58,263 nt of DNA from NCBI GenBank assembly GCA_001725415.1, contig MEGH01000025.1:1-58263 (forward strand), given 5' to 3'. A program made the translations under genes and the position numbers. Position 1 is the stretch's first letter, and the number at the start of each line of letters is the position of its first letter. Below the pieces are notes generated by a model. The model ran no database searches. It saw only the letters and a list, made by a program, of their open reading frames with translations, and was not told the DNA's origin. The DNA is from Pseudonocardia sp. SCN 73-27 (lineage in GTDB: Bacteria > Actinomycetota > Actinomycetes > Mycobacteriales > Pseudonocardiaceae). This document shows, one piece after another, positions 20,643 through 30,275 of this stretch.

Positions 20643-21727
20643 CAGAGGACCACCACCGAACGCAGGACCTCGCCGCGTTCCATCCGGTGGAAGGCCTCCT
20701 CGACGGCGTCGAGCCCGATCTCCTCGGAGACGAACTTGTCCAGCGGCAGCCGGCCCTGCAGGTAGAGGTCGATCAGCATCGGGAAGTCGCGGGAGGGCAG
20801 GCAGTCGCCGTACCAGGACGACTTGGTGGCGCCACCGCGCCCGAAGATCTCGATCATCGGGATCTCGAAGGTCATCTCCGGGGTCGGGACGCCGACCAGC
20901 ACCGCGGTGCCGGCGAGGTCGCGGGCGAAGAACGCCTGCTTGAGCGTCTCGGGCCGGCCCACGGCGTCGACGACGACGTCGGCGCCGTTGCCCCCGGTGA
21001 GCTCCTTGATGGCCTCGACCGCGTCGACCTCACGGGAGTTGACGAGGTGGGTGGCGCCGAAGCCCTTGGCCCACTCCAGCTTCGTGGGGTCGACGTCGAC
21101 GGCGATGATCGTCGTCGCGCCGACGAGGTTGGCGCCCGCGATCGCGGCGTTGCCGACGCCGCCGCAGCCGATGACGGCGATGGAGTCGCCGCGGGCCACG
21201 CCGCCGGTGTTGATCGCGGCACCGATGCCCGCCATCACGCCGCAGCCCAGCAGGCCGGCCGCCGCGGGCCGTGCCGAGGAGTCGACCTTGGTGCACTGGC
21301 CTGCGGCGACCAGCGTCTTCTCCGCGAACGCGCCGATGCCCAGCGCCGGGGACAGCTCCCGGCCGTCGGCGAGGGTCATCTTCTGCGTGGCGTTGTGGGT
21401 GTTGAAGCAGTACTGCGGCTTGCCCTTGGCGCACGCGCGGCACTCGCCGCAGACGGCGCGCCAGTTGAGGATGACGAAGTCGCCGGGGGCGACGTCGGTG
21501 ACACCGTCACCCACCGACTCCACGATGCCTGCGGCCTCGTGGCCGAGCAGGAACGGGAACTCGTCGTTGATGCCGCCCTCGCGGTAGTGCAGGTCGGTGT
21601 GACACACCCCGCAGGCCTGGATCGCGACGACCGCCTCACCGGGGCCGGGGTCGGGGACGGTGATCGTCTCGACGGAGACGGGCGCACCCTTGCTGTGGGC
21701 GACGACCGCGCGGACCTGTTGCGACAT
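20642..21727 (-). CDS. mscR: S-(hydroxymethyl)mycothiol dehydrogenase / S-nitrosomycothiol reductase
   Basis: Zinc-dependent class III-like alcohol dehydrogenase using mycothiol to oxidise formaldehyde and reduce S-nitrosomycothiol. 361 residues. Catalytic zinc site: CGVCHTDLH and GHEAAG. Structural zinc lobe: [15 protein letters not shown]. Nucleotide fold: [12 protein letters not shown] followed by acidic VDVD, indicating [19 protein letters not shown] and the [12 protein letters not shown] region match MscR. It forms a two-gene operon with the MBL hydrolase. Mycothiol use itself marks an actinomycete. Could support formaldehyde handling when C1 compounds arise from monooxygenase substrates. 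Confidence 0.93.
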   Translation of the reverse strand: MSQQVRAVVAHSKGAPVSVETITVPDPGPGEAVVAIQACGVCHTDLHYREGGINDEFPFLLGHEAAGIVESVGDGVTDVAPGDFVILNWRAVCGECRACAKGKPQYCFNTHNATQKMTLADGRELSPALGIGAFAEKTLVAAGQCTKVDSSARPAAAGLLGCGVMAGIGAAINTGGVARGDSIAVIGCGGVGNAAIAGANLVGATTIIAVDVDPTKLEWAKGFGATHLVNSREVDAVEAIKELTGGNGADVVVDAVGRPETLKQAFFARDLAGTAVLVGVPTPEMTFEIPMIEIFGRGGATKSSWYGDCLPSRDFPMLIDLYLQGRLPLDKFVSEEIGLDAVEEAFHRMERGEVLRSVVVL

Positions 21728-21815
21728 GGCTTCTTCTCCCTGGGCTCGGCGTCGAGGGCGGGGCCTACCCGCGATTCATGCAGAGCCTTTCATGTGCGGG
21801 CAGGACCTTCGTCAC

Positions 21816-21829
21816 CCTCACCGGTGAGG
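21816..21829. promoter_or_regulatory. Perfect 14-bp palindrome between divergent mscR and crotonase genes
   Basis: CCTCACCGGTGAGG lies in the 126-bp divergent spacer. Next to it, TTCCCGGG occurs twice with 5 nt between. Possible operator; no regulator is assigned. Confidence 0.4.
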
Positions 21830-21853
21830 CATTTCCCGGGTTAGGTTCCCGGG

Positions 21854-22609
21854 GTGATCGAACGAGTCGACGACGACGGGGTCGCCATCCTGACCATGGC
21901 CCACGGGCCGGTCAACGCGATGGACATCGAACTGTGCGAGGGGATAGCCGAGACCTTCCGCGGGCTCGCGGCCGATCCGGCCCGCGCCGTGGTGCTCACC
22001 GCGGGTGGCGGCTCGTTCTCCGCGGGTGTCGACCTGAAGCGGTTCCTCGATGGTGGCGCGCCGTACGTCGAACGCTTCCTGCCCGCCCTCGCCGACTGCT
22101 TCCGCGCGATGTTCGACCTGCCCAAGCCGGTCGTCGCCGCCGTCAACGGGCACGCCATCGCCGGCGGGTGCGTCCTCGCCGCGTGCGCCGACGTCGTCCT
22201 CATGGCCGACGGCAAGGGCCGCATCGGCGTCCCGGAACTGAAGGTCGGCGTGCCGTTCCCGCGGATCGCGCTGGAGGTCATGCGGTTCGCGGTCGGCGAG
22301 GTCGGCGCCCGGCGGATGGTCATGGGCGCCGACACCTACAAGGCCGCCGACGCCCACGCCCTCGGCCTCGTCGACGAGGTCGTCGAGCCTGCTGCTCTGC
22401 GCGACAAGGCCGTTGGCCTCGCCAAGGGTCTGGCCGCCGACGTCCCGCCCGACACCTTCGCCGCCACCAAGACCGCGCTGCGCCGCGAGGCCGTCGACCG
22501 CACCGACCGGTACGCCGCCGACAACGACGAGACCGCGATCCGGCTCTGGAGCCGCCGCGCCACCGACGGCTGGGTCGCCGACTACCTGGAGCGCGTCACC
22601 AAGCGCTGA
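21854..22609 (+). CDS. Enoyl-CoA hydratase/isomerase family protein
   Basis: Crotonase-fold protein, 251 aa, GTG start. Oxyanion-hole and CoA motifs: GPVNAMDIELC, GGGSFSAGVDLKRFL and NGHAIAGGCVLAACADVVLM. At the acid/base positions the segment is IGVPELKVGVPFPRIAL, so one of the two hydratase Glu residues is present (PELKVG) and the second is not evident; isomerase or another crotonase reaction is possible. It is divergent from mscR and not part of the fad operon. Confidence 0.85.
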   Translation: MIERVDDDGVAILTMAHGPVNAMDIELCEGIAETFRGLAADPARAVVLTAGGGSFSAGVDLKRFLDGGAPYVERFLPALADCFRAMFDLPKPVVAAVNGHAIAGGCVLAACADVVLMADGKGRIGVPELKVGVPFPRIALEVMRFAVGEVGARRMVMGADTYKAADAHALGLVDEVVEPAALRDKAVGLAKGLAADVPPDTFAATKTALRREAVDRTDRYAADNDETAIRLWSRRATDGWVADYLERVTKR

Positions 22610-22659
22610 CGTCGCGTTCGTCCAGTCGCCGCCGCCGCCCCGCGCGGCAGGGTCGCACC

Positions 22660-22934
22660 ATGACGGAACCGACCCGCACCTTCGAGCTCCCGACGTGGGA
22701 GGACGAGGTCTACGCCGAGCCCGACGGGAGTACGCGATGGTGCGGCTGACCAAGACGTGGGACGGCGGGATCGTCGGCAGCAGCGAGGGACGGCTGCTGC
22801 AGGTGTTCCTGCCCACGGGCGCCGCGGCCTACGTGGGCATCGAGCGGGTCGAGGCGAGCGTCGACGGCCGGACGGGCACGTTCGTGCCGCAGCACATCGC
22901 CGCGGGCGACGCGACGGGCGGTGCGGGCCGCTAG
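22660..22934 (+). pseudogene. DUF3224 gene with a -1 frameshift and lost C-terminus
   Basis: Two overlapping frames together give one DUF3224 protein. Frame 1 from ATG 22660 encodes 29 residues (RTFELPTWEDEVYAEPDG) and stops at 22749. The next frame picks up GEYAMVRLTKTWDG and continues VGSSEGRLLQVFLPTG and YVGIERVEASVDGRTGTFV to a TAG at 22932-22934. The shift is one missing base in GGG at 22726-22728. The usual further 35-45 C-terminal residues (GTWTVVPGSGTGEL-like) are absent. DUF3224 proteins are lipocalin-like with no known activity. A sequencing slip could explain the shift but not the missing end. Confidence 0.65.
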
Positions 22935-22945
22935 CGTCTGCGGGT

Positions 22946-24106
22946 ATGGGATCACCGGTGATCGGGACGGGGCTCGCGCTCGGGGTGGTGGCCGGGACGG
23001 GCAGGCCCGGGCCGTCGCGGATCGCCGCGCCCACCCCGGCGGGCCCCCTCGACGTCGGAGGCATCGCCGCCACCGAGAAGACCGCCTTCGCCGAGACGCT
23101 CGGCCACCCGACCCTCGACGCGCTGCTCGCCGCGGGCCGCCCGATGTGGGCCGACGTCGTCGGCTGGCTCGGCGAGCGGCTGGCCGATCCCGACCGGATC
23201 GCACCGTTCCTGTTGCCCGACAACGGGATCGTGCCGGTGCTGCCGTTCACGGTCGCCGACTACGTCGACTTCTACGCCTGCGAGCAGCACGCGATCAACG
23301 GCGCACAGATCCTGCGCCCGGGCAGCGCGACGACCGCGCCGAACTGGCGGCACCTGCCCGTCGGCTACCACGGCCGGGCGGGGACGGTCGTCGTCAGCGG
23401 GACGCCGGTGACCCGGCCGTGGGGGCAGCGCGCGGCCGGTGACTACGGGCCGACCCGGGCGCTCGACGTCGAGGCCGAGCTGGGGTTCGTCTGCGGCGGA
23501 CCGGCGCGGAGCCCCGTGCCGGTGGACGACGCGTTGGACCACGTCTTCGGCGTCGTGCTCCTCAACGACTGGTCGGCGCGTGACGTGCAGTCGTTCGAGT
23601 CACGCCCGCTCGGGCCGATGCTGGGCAAGTCCTTCGCGACGGCGGTCTCCGCCTGGGTCACGCCGCTCGACGTGCTCGAGGCCGCGTGGGTCGACCCGCC
23701 CCCGCGCGACCCCGAGCCACTGCCGCACCTGCGCGGCAAGGCCGACCGCGGCCTCGACGTCACGATGGAGATCCGGCTCGGTGGCGAGCTCGTGTCGTCG
23801 CCACCCGCGGCCGACCTCTACTGGACGCCCGCGCAGCTCGTCACCCACCTGACGTCGAACGGGGCGTCGTTGCGGCCCGGGGACCTGCTGGGGTCGGGCA
23901 CGGTGTCGGGGGCGCGGCGCGAGCAGTGGGGCAGCTTCCTGGAGCTGTCGTGGGGTGGCGAGGACCCGGTCGCGCTGGCCGGCGGCGAGACCCGCACCTA
24001 CCTCGAGGACGGCGACGAGGTCGTCATCTCGGCGACGTTCCCCGGGCCGGGCGGGACGCGGCTCGCGCTGCCCGAGGTGCGCAACCGTGTCGTGCCCGCG
24101 CGCTGA
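22946..24106 (+). CDS. fahA: Fumarylacetoacetase
   Basis: Last step of homogentisate/tyrosine breakdown: fumarylacetoacetate to fumarate and acetoacetate. 386 aa from ATG 22946. FAH-family core is intact: VADYVDFYACEQHA, VGYHGRAGTVVVSG (catalytic His), LDVEAELGFVCGG, LLNDWSARDVQSFE, PLGPMLGKSFATAVS and LGSGTVSG. The N-terminal SH3-like domain is somewhat shorter than in typical 400-420-residue enzymes. No other homogentisate genes are nearby, so its partners are elsewhere. Confidence 0.9.
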   Translation: MGSPVIGTGLALGVVAGTGRPGPSRIAAPTPAGPLDVGGIAATEKTAFAETLGHPTLDALLAAGRPMWADVVGWLGERLADPDRIAPFLLPDNGIVPVLPFTVADYVDFYACEQHAINGAQILRPGSATTAPNWRHLPVGYHGRAGTVVVSGTPVTRPWGQRAAGDYGPTRALDVEAELGFVCGGPARSPVPVDDALDHVFGVVLLNDWSARDVQSFESRPLGPMLGKSFATAVSAWVTPLDVLEAAWVDPPPRDPEPLPHLRGKADRGLDVTMEIRLGGELVSSPPAADLYWTPAQLVTHLTSNGASLRPGDLLGSGTVSGARREQWGSFLELSWGGEDPVALAGGETRTYLEDGDEVVISATFPGPGGTRLALPEVRNRVVPAR

Positions 24107-24161
24107 GAGCTACGCGAGAACAGTCCGCTCGATGCGCGCGTAGTCGCCGGAAAAGGGGTCG

Positions 24162-24581
24162 CTACACGGGTCGCAGCGGTGCGGGCTCTCCGAGTGCGTC
24201 GGCGAGCATCGGCGGGATCTCGCGCTTGCCCGAGCCGTCGGTCCCGATCACGACGTAGGTGGTCCGGCCCGCGCAGGTGATCTCCTCACCGCGGCGGACG
24301 TCGAAGTCGAGGACGAAGCTGGTGCGGCCCAGGCGTGCCGTCGACACCGCGACGACGACGTCGTCACCCCAGCCGACACCGGAGCGCCAGTCGATCTCCG
24401 AGCGGACGAGCTGCACGTCGTGCCCGGCGTCGAGCATCTGCTTGTAGGGCAGCCCGCGGTCGGCGAGGAACGCCGCCATCGCCTCGTCGAACCACGCCAG
24501 GTACCAGGCGTTGAAGACGACGTTCTGGGCGTCGACCTCGAGGTACCGGACGGTGACCGGGAAGAGGAAGAGGTCAGCCAC
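24162..24581 (-). CDS. Hotdog-fold acyl-CoA thioesterase (4HBT family)
   Basis: 139 residues starting at GTG 24581. RYLEVDAQNVVFNAWYLAWFDEAM is the 4HBT signature region (shown by VRYLEVDAQNVVFNAWYL), with the catalytic Asp in EVDAQ; RSEIDWRSGVGWGDDV and FVLDFDVRR are typical strands. Hydrolyses an acyl- or aryl-CoA; substrate unknown. It overlaps the cupin gene by 8 nt, so the two form an operon. The longer minus-strand frame upstream is not part of it. Confidence 0.86.
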   Translation of the reverse strand: MADLFLFPVTVRYLEVDAQNVVFNAWYLAWFDEAMAAFLADRGLPYKQMLDAGHDVQLVRSEIDWRSGVGWGDDVVVAVSTARLGRTSFVLDFDVRRGEEITCAGRTTYVVIGTDGSGKREIPPMLADALGEPAPLRPV

Positions 24582-24900
24582 GGGCGCCTTCCGGCGGCGA
24601 GAACACGACCACGATCGAGAGGTCCTCGCTGACGTCGACGAACTGGTGCCGCTCACCGGCCGGCACGTAGACGACGCTGCCCGGACCGACCTGGTGCTCG
24701 CCGTCCTCGCAGCGCAACGTCGCCCGGCCGCGCGCCACCAGGTAGACCTCGTCCTCGGCGTGCGGGTGCTGACCGTCCTTGCCGCCCACCGGGATGCAGT
24801 AGGTGCCGACGGACAGGTCGGGGGAGCGGACGTGCTCGCGGTACTGGTTGGGTTCACCGTCGCGGACGGCGAAGACGCCGGCAGCTCGCAGGACCTCCAC
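24574..24900 (-). CDS. Small cupin-domain protein
   Basis: Single-domain cupin, 108 aa from GTG 24900. Motif 1 is GGKDGQHPHAEDEVYLVARG with metal ligands H, H and E; motif 2 is PAGERHQFVDVSED with the last His. Probably binds Fe, Mn or Zn; the reaction is unknown. The stop lies inside the thioesterase start. The minus-strand TATACG at 24914-24909 may be its -10, leaving almost no 5' leader. Divergent from the zinc-finger gene at 25012, with the LexA box between. Confidence 0.83.
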   Translation of the reverse strand: MEVLRAAGVFAVRDGEPNQYREHVRSPDLSVGTYCIPVGGKDGQHPHAEDEVYLVARGRATLRCEDGEHQVGPGSVVYVPAGERHQFVDVSEDLSIVVVFSPPEGARG

Positions 24901-24974
24901 GGGAGAAACGTATACCGGCGCAGAACGCGCCGCGCCTCCACCGACCGGGCGTTGCCGGACCCCGTTCACGCATG

Positions 24975-24988
24975 CGAACATGTGTTCG
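24975..24988. promoter_or_regulatory. LexA (SOS) box
   Basis: CGAAC-ATGT-GTTCG, within GCGAACATGTGTTCGA, matches the actinobacterial consensus TCGAAC-N4-GTTCGA except for the first base. It is 24 nt before GTG 25012 and 74 nt before the divergent cupin start. Confidence 0.75.
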
Positions 24989-25011
24989 AATCCGAGGTCG
25001 GGGGGAGAGTC

Positions 25012-25224
25012 GTGGCGACGGAGATCCTGCGGATGCACTGCTGCGGCGTCGAGTGGGTGGGCGCCGATCGCGCGCACTGCTGCCGGCGTACGGGTGGCTG
25101 TGGGGCGCTGTTCGACGACGCGACGCTGTGGGACGCGCACCGCAGGCGTGGGCGGTGTCACGATCCCCGCGAGCTGGGACTGGTGCAGACGCGCAACGGC
25201 ATCTGGCTGCGCCCAGCGGCCTGA
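25012..25224 (+). CDS. FDXHR-type small zinc-finger protein, probably SOS-controlled
   Basis: 70 residues from GTG 25012, preceded by GGGGGAGAG. Composition: paired cysteines (MHCCGVEW; HCCRRTGGCGALF), then DAHRRRGRCHDPRELGL and a terminal NGIWLRP. This is the pattern of the FDXHR putative zinc-binding family (Cys pairs, F...FD..HR, C..P, W) common in actinobacteria and their phages, whose function is not known; here the FDxHR core reads LWDAHRRRG. A LexA box immediately upstream predicts induction by DNA damage. Confidence 0.75.
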   Translation: MATEILRMHCCGVEWVGADRAHCCRRTGGCGALFDDATLWDAHRRRGRCHDPRELGLVQTRNGIWLRPAA

Positions 25225-25312
25225 CCTCCCCGACGCCGAGTTCGACGCGAGACTGCGCAGGTCATGATCGAACCAGTCTCCCGTCGAGGTCGGCGGAGAG
25301 TCCTGGGCGGGG

Positions 25313-26050
25313 TCAGCCGACGCGCTCGCGGATCGTGCGGTTCACGGCGCGGCCGAACGCGGCCACCACGCCCTGCACGGTGAGCGGCTTGAGCCGGGCG
25401 AGGGTCTCGGCGAGCCGGGCCCGTTGCGCCGCAGGGCGTCCGGCGTCGCGGTAGGGCTGCAGGACCTGCTGCTGGAACAGGGCCATCAGGTCCTCGGCGA
25501 GCGCCGTCGTGTGCTTGGCGATCAGCTCGTGCGAGTCGCGCAGCAGCTCGGGCGGCAGGCCGGAGTCGAGCATGTCGAGGCCCGGGCCCAGGGCGCCGTG
25601 CAGGCGGACGGTCCCGTCGCCCCGGACCTCGACCACGCCGAGGATCTCCAGGTCGGCGAGGGCGGCGTCGTCGAGGGTGCGGCCGGCGCGGCGGTCCAGC
25701 TCGGCGCGGTCGACGTCCTCCAGGTGCTCGGGCACCCACGGTGCGAGCAGCGCCCGCTGCAGGGCGAGGTCCTCGGGGCCGGTGCCGTGCGGGACCCGTT
25801 CGAGGTGGCGCTCGATGGCGGCCAGGGTGAACCCGAGCGCGGACATCTCGCCGATGAGCTCCAGGCGGGCGACGTGCGCGGGGCCGTAGAGCCCGGTGCG
25901 ACCGCGCAGCCGTGGCGGTCCGACGAGCCCGCGCCCGGCGTAGAACCGGATCGTCCGGACGCTGATCCCGGTGCGTTCGGCGAGCTGGTCGATCGTGAGC
26001 TCGGCCGGCCCTTCCGGGTGCAGTGCGTTGTCCGTCGGGTGGACTGCCAT
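25313..26050 (-). CDS. MerR-family regulator of the fadAB operon
   Basis: 245 residues. N-terminal MerR winged helix at about 18-85: LTIDQLAERTGISVRTIRFY, then LRGRTGLYGPAHVARLELI. The C-terminal part is long and helical with no metal Cys, so it probably senses an organic ligand such as an acyl-CoA. It is divergent from fadA with a 91-bp spacer that holds a MerR-style promoter (26071-26100). Control of fadA-fadB by this protein is inference from position. Confidence 0.88.
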   Translation of the reverse strand: MAVHPTDNALHPEGPAELTIDQLAERTGISVRTIRFYAGRGLVGPPRLRGRTGLYGPAHVARLELIGEMSALGFTLAAIERHLERVPHGTGPEDLALQRALLAPWVPEHLEDVDRAELDRRAGRTLDDAALADLEILGVVEVRGDGTVRLHGALGPGLDMLDSGLPPELLRDSHELIAKHTTALAEDLMALFQQQVLQPYRDAGRPAAQRARLAETLARLKPLTVQGVVAAFGRAVNRTIRERVG

Positions 26051-26070
26051 GTGAGGAGGCTACGACCTTC

Positions 26071-26100
26071 TTGACCTATGTGACAGTGCTGCTGTAACAA
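26071..26100 (+). promoter_or_regulatory. fadA promoter with MerR-type operator in its spacer
   Basis: TTGACC (26071-26076) and TAACAA (26095-26100) are separated by 18 bp, and GTGACAG-TGCTG-CTGTAAC (26080-26098), a dyad with 7-bp arms, fills the spacer. This is the geometry MerR proteins act on. Confidence 0.7.
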
Positions 26101-26141
26101 AGATGGTGCCGACAGAGCCGTCCTGCAGACGAGAGGTCCGC

Positions 26142-27362
<1,221 letters not shown>

Positions 27363-27363
27363 C

Positions 27364-29535
27364 ATGACCTCTGTGGATAACGGCGAGCAGCAGGCCGTCC
27401 GCTGGGAGAAGGGTGCCGACGGGATCGCCGTCGTCACCCTCGACGACCCCGGCAAGAGCGCCAACACCATGAACGACCGCTACAAGGCAGCCATGGGTGC
27501 GACCGTCGACGCGCTCGTCGCGGCGAGGGACGACCTCACCGGCGTGATCATCACCTCGGCCAAGAAGACCTTCTTCGCCGGTGGCGACCTCGAGGCCCTG
27601 TCGGCGGCCCAGCCGTCCGACGCCGGCGCCGTCATGGAGAACGTCACCGAGATCAAGGCCCAGCTGCGCAAGCTGGAGACCCTCGGCAAGCCCGTCGTCG
27701 CCGCCATGAACGGCACCGCACTCGGCGGCGGCCTGGAGATCGGGCTCGCCTGCCACCACCGCATCGGTCTCGACGCCCCCGGTGTGATCTACGGGCTGCC
27801 CGAGGTGACGCTGGGCCTGCTGCCCGGCGGGGGTGGCGTCACCCGCATCACCCGCATGCTCGGGATCATGAACGGGTTCATGCAGGTCCTGGCGCAGGGC
27901 CAGCGGCACAAGCCCGCGAAGGCTCTGGAGATCGGGATCGTCGACGAGCTCGCGTCGACCCCCGAGGAGATGCTGGAGAAGGCCAAGGCCTGGATCGCTG
28001 CCAACCCGGACGCCGCGCAGCCCTGGGACAAGCCGGGCTTCAAGGTCCCCGGCGGCACGCCGTCGCAGCCCAAGCTCGCCGCGATCCTCCCGGCCTTCCC
28101 GGCCAACCTCCGCAAGCAGCTCAAGGGCGCCCCCATGCCCGGCCCGCGCAACATCCTCGCCGCGGCCGTCGAGGGCACCCAGGTCGACTTCGACACCGCC
28201 TTGCGGATCGAGTCGCGCTACTTCGTCGAGCTCGTCGTCGGCCAGGTCTCCAAGAACATGACCAAGGCCTTCTTCTTCGACCTGCAGGCCATCAACGGCG
28301 GCCGCTCCCGTCCCGACGGCTTCGAGAAGTGGAAGCCCCGCAAGGTGGCCGTCCTCGGTGCCGGGATGATGGGCGCCGGCATCGCGTACTCGTGCGCGCT
28401 GTCGGGGTGGGACGTCGTGCTCAAGGACGTCTCGCTCGAAGCCGCCGAGAAGGGCAAGGCCTACTCCGAGGGCCTCGTCGCCAAGGGTGTGAAGCGCGGC
28501 AGGACCACCCTGGAGAAGGGCGAGGCGCTCCTGCAGCGCATCACCCCGACCGACGACTACAACGACCTCGCCGGCTGCGACATCGTCATCGAGGCCGTCT
28601 TCGAGTCGGTGGCGCTCAAGCAGGAGGTCTTCCGCGAGGCCATGAAGGTGATCGAGCCGGACGCGCTGCTCTGCTCGAACACCTCCACCCTGCCCATCAC
28701 CGAGCTCGCCGCCGGCCTCGACCGCCAGGGCGACTTCATCGGGCTGCACTTCTTCTCGCCCGTCGACAAGATGCCGCTCGTCGAGATCATCAAGGGCGAG
28801 CACACCTCCGACGCCACCGTCGCCAAGGCCTTCGACGTGACCCTCGGGATGCGCAAGACCCCGATCGTCGTCAACGACAGCCGCGGCTTCTTCACCTCGC
28901 GCGTCATCGGGACGTTCCTCAACGAGGGCATCGCGATGCTCGCCGAGGGCGTCGACCCGCAGACGATCGAGCAGGCGTCCTCCCAGGCCGGCTACCCCGC
29001 GCCCGTCCTCCAACTGATGGACGAGCTCACGCTCACGCTGCCGCAGAAGATCCGCAAGGAGTCGCAGGCGGCCGCGGGTGACAACTGGGTGGCGCACCCC
29101 GCCGACGCGATCGTCGACAGGCTGGTCGAGCTCGGGCGGCCCGGTCGCTCCGGCGGTGCGGGCTTCTACGAGTACGTCGACGGCAAGCGTGCCGGGTTGT
29201 GGCCCGGGCTCCGGACGGAGTTCGGCGCGACGAACCACGACGTCGACCTGCACGAGCTCTCGGAACGGATGCTCGTCATCGAGGCGCTGGAGACGCAGCG
29301 CTGCTTCGACGAGGGCGTCCTGGAGACGGTTCCCGACGCCAACATCGGTTCGATCTTCGGCATCGGCTTCCCGGCCTGGACCGGCGGCGTGGTGCAGTAC
29401 GTCGAGGGCTTCCCGGGTGGTGTCGCGGGCTTCGTCGCCCGGGCCGACGAGTTCGCGAAGAAGTACGGCGAGCGCTTCGGTGTGCCGGACTCGCTGCGCG
29501 CCCGCGCCCGCGCCTCGGGCACCGCGGCGGCGTAA
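27364..29535 (+). CDS. fadB: Multifunctional enoyl-CoA hydratase / 3-hydroxyacyl-CoA dehydrogenase
   Basis: Alpha subunit of the trifunctional beta-oxidation complex, 723 aa. The N-terminal crotonase domain (about 20-220) has [27 protein letters not shown] and [15 protein letters not shown]. The NAD domain starts at about 330 with [15 protein letters not shown], and the dehydrogenase domain has [28 protein letters not shown] (catalytic His region) and [12 protein letters not shown]. All three parts look intact. It begins one base after the fadA stop. A family-2 palindrome follows 7 nt after its stop. Confidence 0.95.
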   Translation: MTSVDNGEQQAVRWEKGADGIAVVTLDDPGKSANTMNDRYKAAMGATVDALVAARDDLTGVIITSAKKTFFAGGDLEALSAAQPSDAGAVMENVTEIKAQLRKLETLGKPVVAAMNGTALGGGLEIGLACHHRIGLDAPGVIYGLPEVTLGLLPGGGGVTRITRMLGIMNGFMQVLAQGQRHKPAKALEIGIVDELASTPEEMLEKAKAWIAANPDAAQPWDKPGFKVPGGTPSQPKLAAILPAFPANLRKQLKGAPMPGPRNILAAAVEGTQVDFDTALRIESRYFVELVVGQVSKNMTKAFFFDLQAINGGRSRPDGFEKWKPRKVAVLGAGMMGAGIAYSCALSGWDVVLKDVSLEAAEKGKAYSEGLVAKGVKRGRTTLEKGEALLQRITPTDDYNDLAGCDIVIEAVFESVALKQEVFREAMKVIEPDALLCSNTSTLPITELAAGLDRQGDFIGLHFFSPVDKMPLVEIIKGEHTSDATVAKAFDVTLGMRKTPIVVNDSRGFFTSRVIGTFLNEGIAMLAEGVDPQTIEQASSQAGYPAPVLQLMDELTLTLPQKIRKESQAAAGDNWVAHPADAIVDRLVELGRPGRSGGAGFYEYVDGKRAGLWPGLRTEFGATNHDVDLHELSERMLVIEALETQRCFDEGVLETVPDANIGSIFGIGFPAWTGGVVQYVEGFPGGVAGFVARADEFAKKYGERFGVPDSLRARARASGTAAA

Positions 29536-29542
29536 CCGATCT

Positions 29543-29595
29543 CACGAACGGCACAGTCGCGCCACTCAGTTGCGCGACTGTGCCGCTCGTTCGTG
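29543..29595. terminator. Family-2 palindrome after fadB
   Basis: CACGAACG-GCACAGTCGCGC (29543-29562) pairs with 29572-29595; the right side carries a 4-nt CGCT bulge between the 12- and 8-bp helices. The loop contains CACTCAGTT. Related to 857-905 and 931-979. Confidence 0.7.
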
Positions 29596-29647
29596 TCCGG
29601 CGCCGCTTTCTCAGCTTTGATTCAGGCAAATCGGGCACGGTGGGTGG

Positions 29648-30271
29648 GTGGCCGACTGGATTTTCTCGATCGTCGACCGGCTGGGCGCCGCGGGCGTGGG
29701 GTTGCTCATCCTGCTGGAGAACCTGATCCCACCCGTCCCGTCCGAGCTGATCCTGCCGCTGGCGGGGTTCAGGGCCCGGGCGGGTGCCATGGACGTCGTG
29801 CTCGTCTGGGCATTCGCCACGGCGGGCTCACTGCTCGGCGCGGTGATCCTCTACGCGGTCGGCGCCGGGCTCGGATACGAACGGCTGCAACGGCTCGCGT
29901 CGAAACGCTGGTTCGTCCTCGTCAGCGTCTCCGACCTCGAACGGGGCCGGCGGCTCTTCGAGCGCTGGGGCGGCTGGATCGTGCTGCTCGGCCGCTTCGT
30001 GCCGGTGGTGCGCAGCGTCGTCTCGGTGCCCGCAGGCCTTGCGCGACAACCGATCGGCCGCTTCATGGTGTTGACGGCGGTCGGCAGCGGCGTCTGGAAC
30101 GCCGTGTTCATCGGGGCCGGCTGGATGATGGGGGAGCACTGGGACCAGGTCGAGGGCTGGCTGGGGCCGGCGAGCTACATCGTCGTCGGGCTGGTTCTGG
30201 TCGGGCTCGTGTGGCTCGCGATGCGGCGGCGTCGTTCCGGCTACCAGGGCGTGCACCGTCTGCGCAGGTGA
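29648..30271 (+). CDS. DedA-family membrane protein
   Basis: 207 residues, inner-membrane protein of the DedA/SNARE-associated superfamily; relatives act as lipid (undecaprenyl-P or phospholipid) flippases and in membrane homeostasis. Typical motifs: ENLIPPVPSELILPLAGF near the N-terminus and GRFVPVVRSVVSVPAGLARQ (broken here as GRFVPVVRSVVSVPAG). Four to five hydrophobic segments, basic tail. GTG start with a weak ribosome-binding site. It is read into the convergent GCS2 gene with only 4 bp between stops. Confidence 0.9.
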   Translation: MADWIFSIVDRLGAAGVGLLILLENLIPPVPSELILPLAGFRARAGAMDVVLVWAFATAGSLLGAVILYAVGAGLGYERLQRLASKRWFVLVSVSDLERGRRLFERWGGWIVLLGRFVPVVRSVVSVPAGLARQPIGRFMVLTAVGSGVWNAVFIGAGWMMGEHWDQVEGWLGPASYIVVGLVLVGLVWLAMRRRRSGYQGVHRLRR

Positions 30272-30275
30272 GAGC

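Noticed and set aside
20642-21727. mscR as the alcohol dehydrogenase of the mim pathway
   Set aside because: Sequence and its MBL partner mark it as the mycothiol-dependent formaldehyde enzyme; it is not in the mim operon.
22726-22749. Programmed frameshift in the DUF3224 gene
   Set aside because: No slippery heptamer or downstream stem at GGGAGT, and the protein is also shortened at its end.
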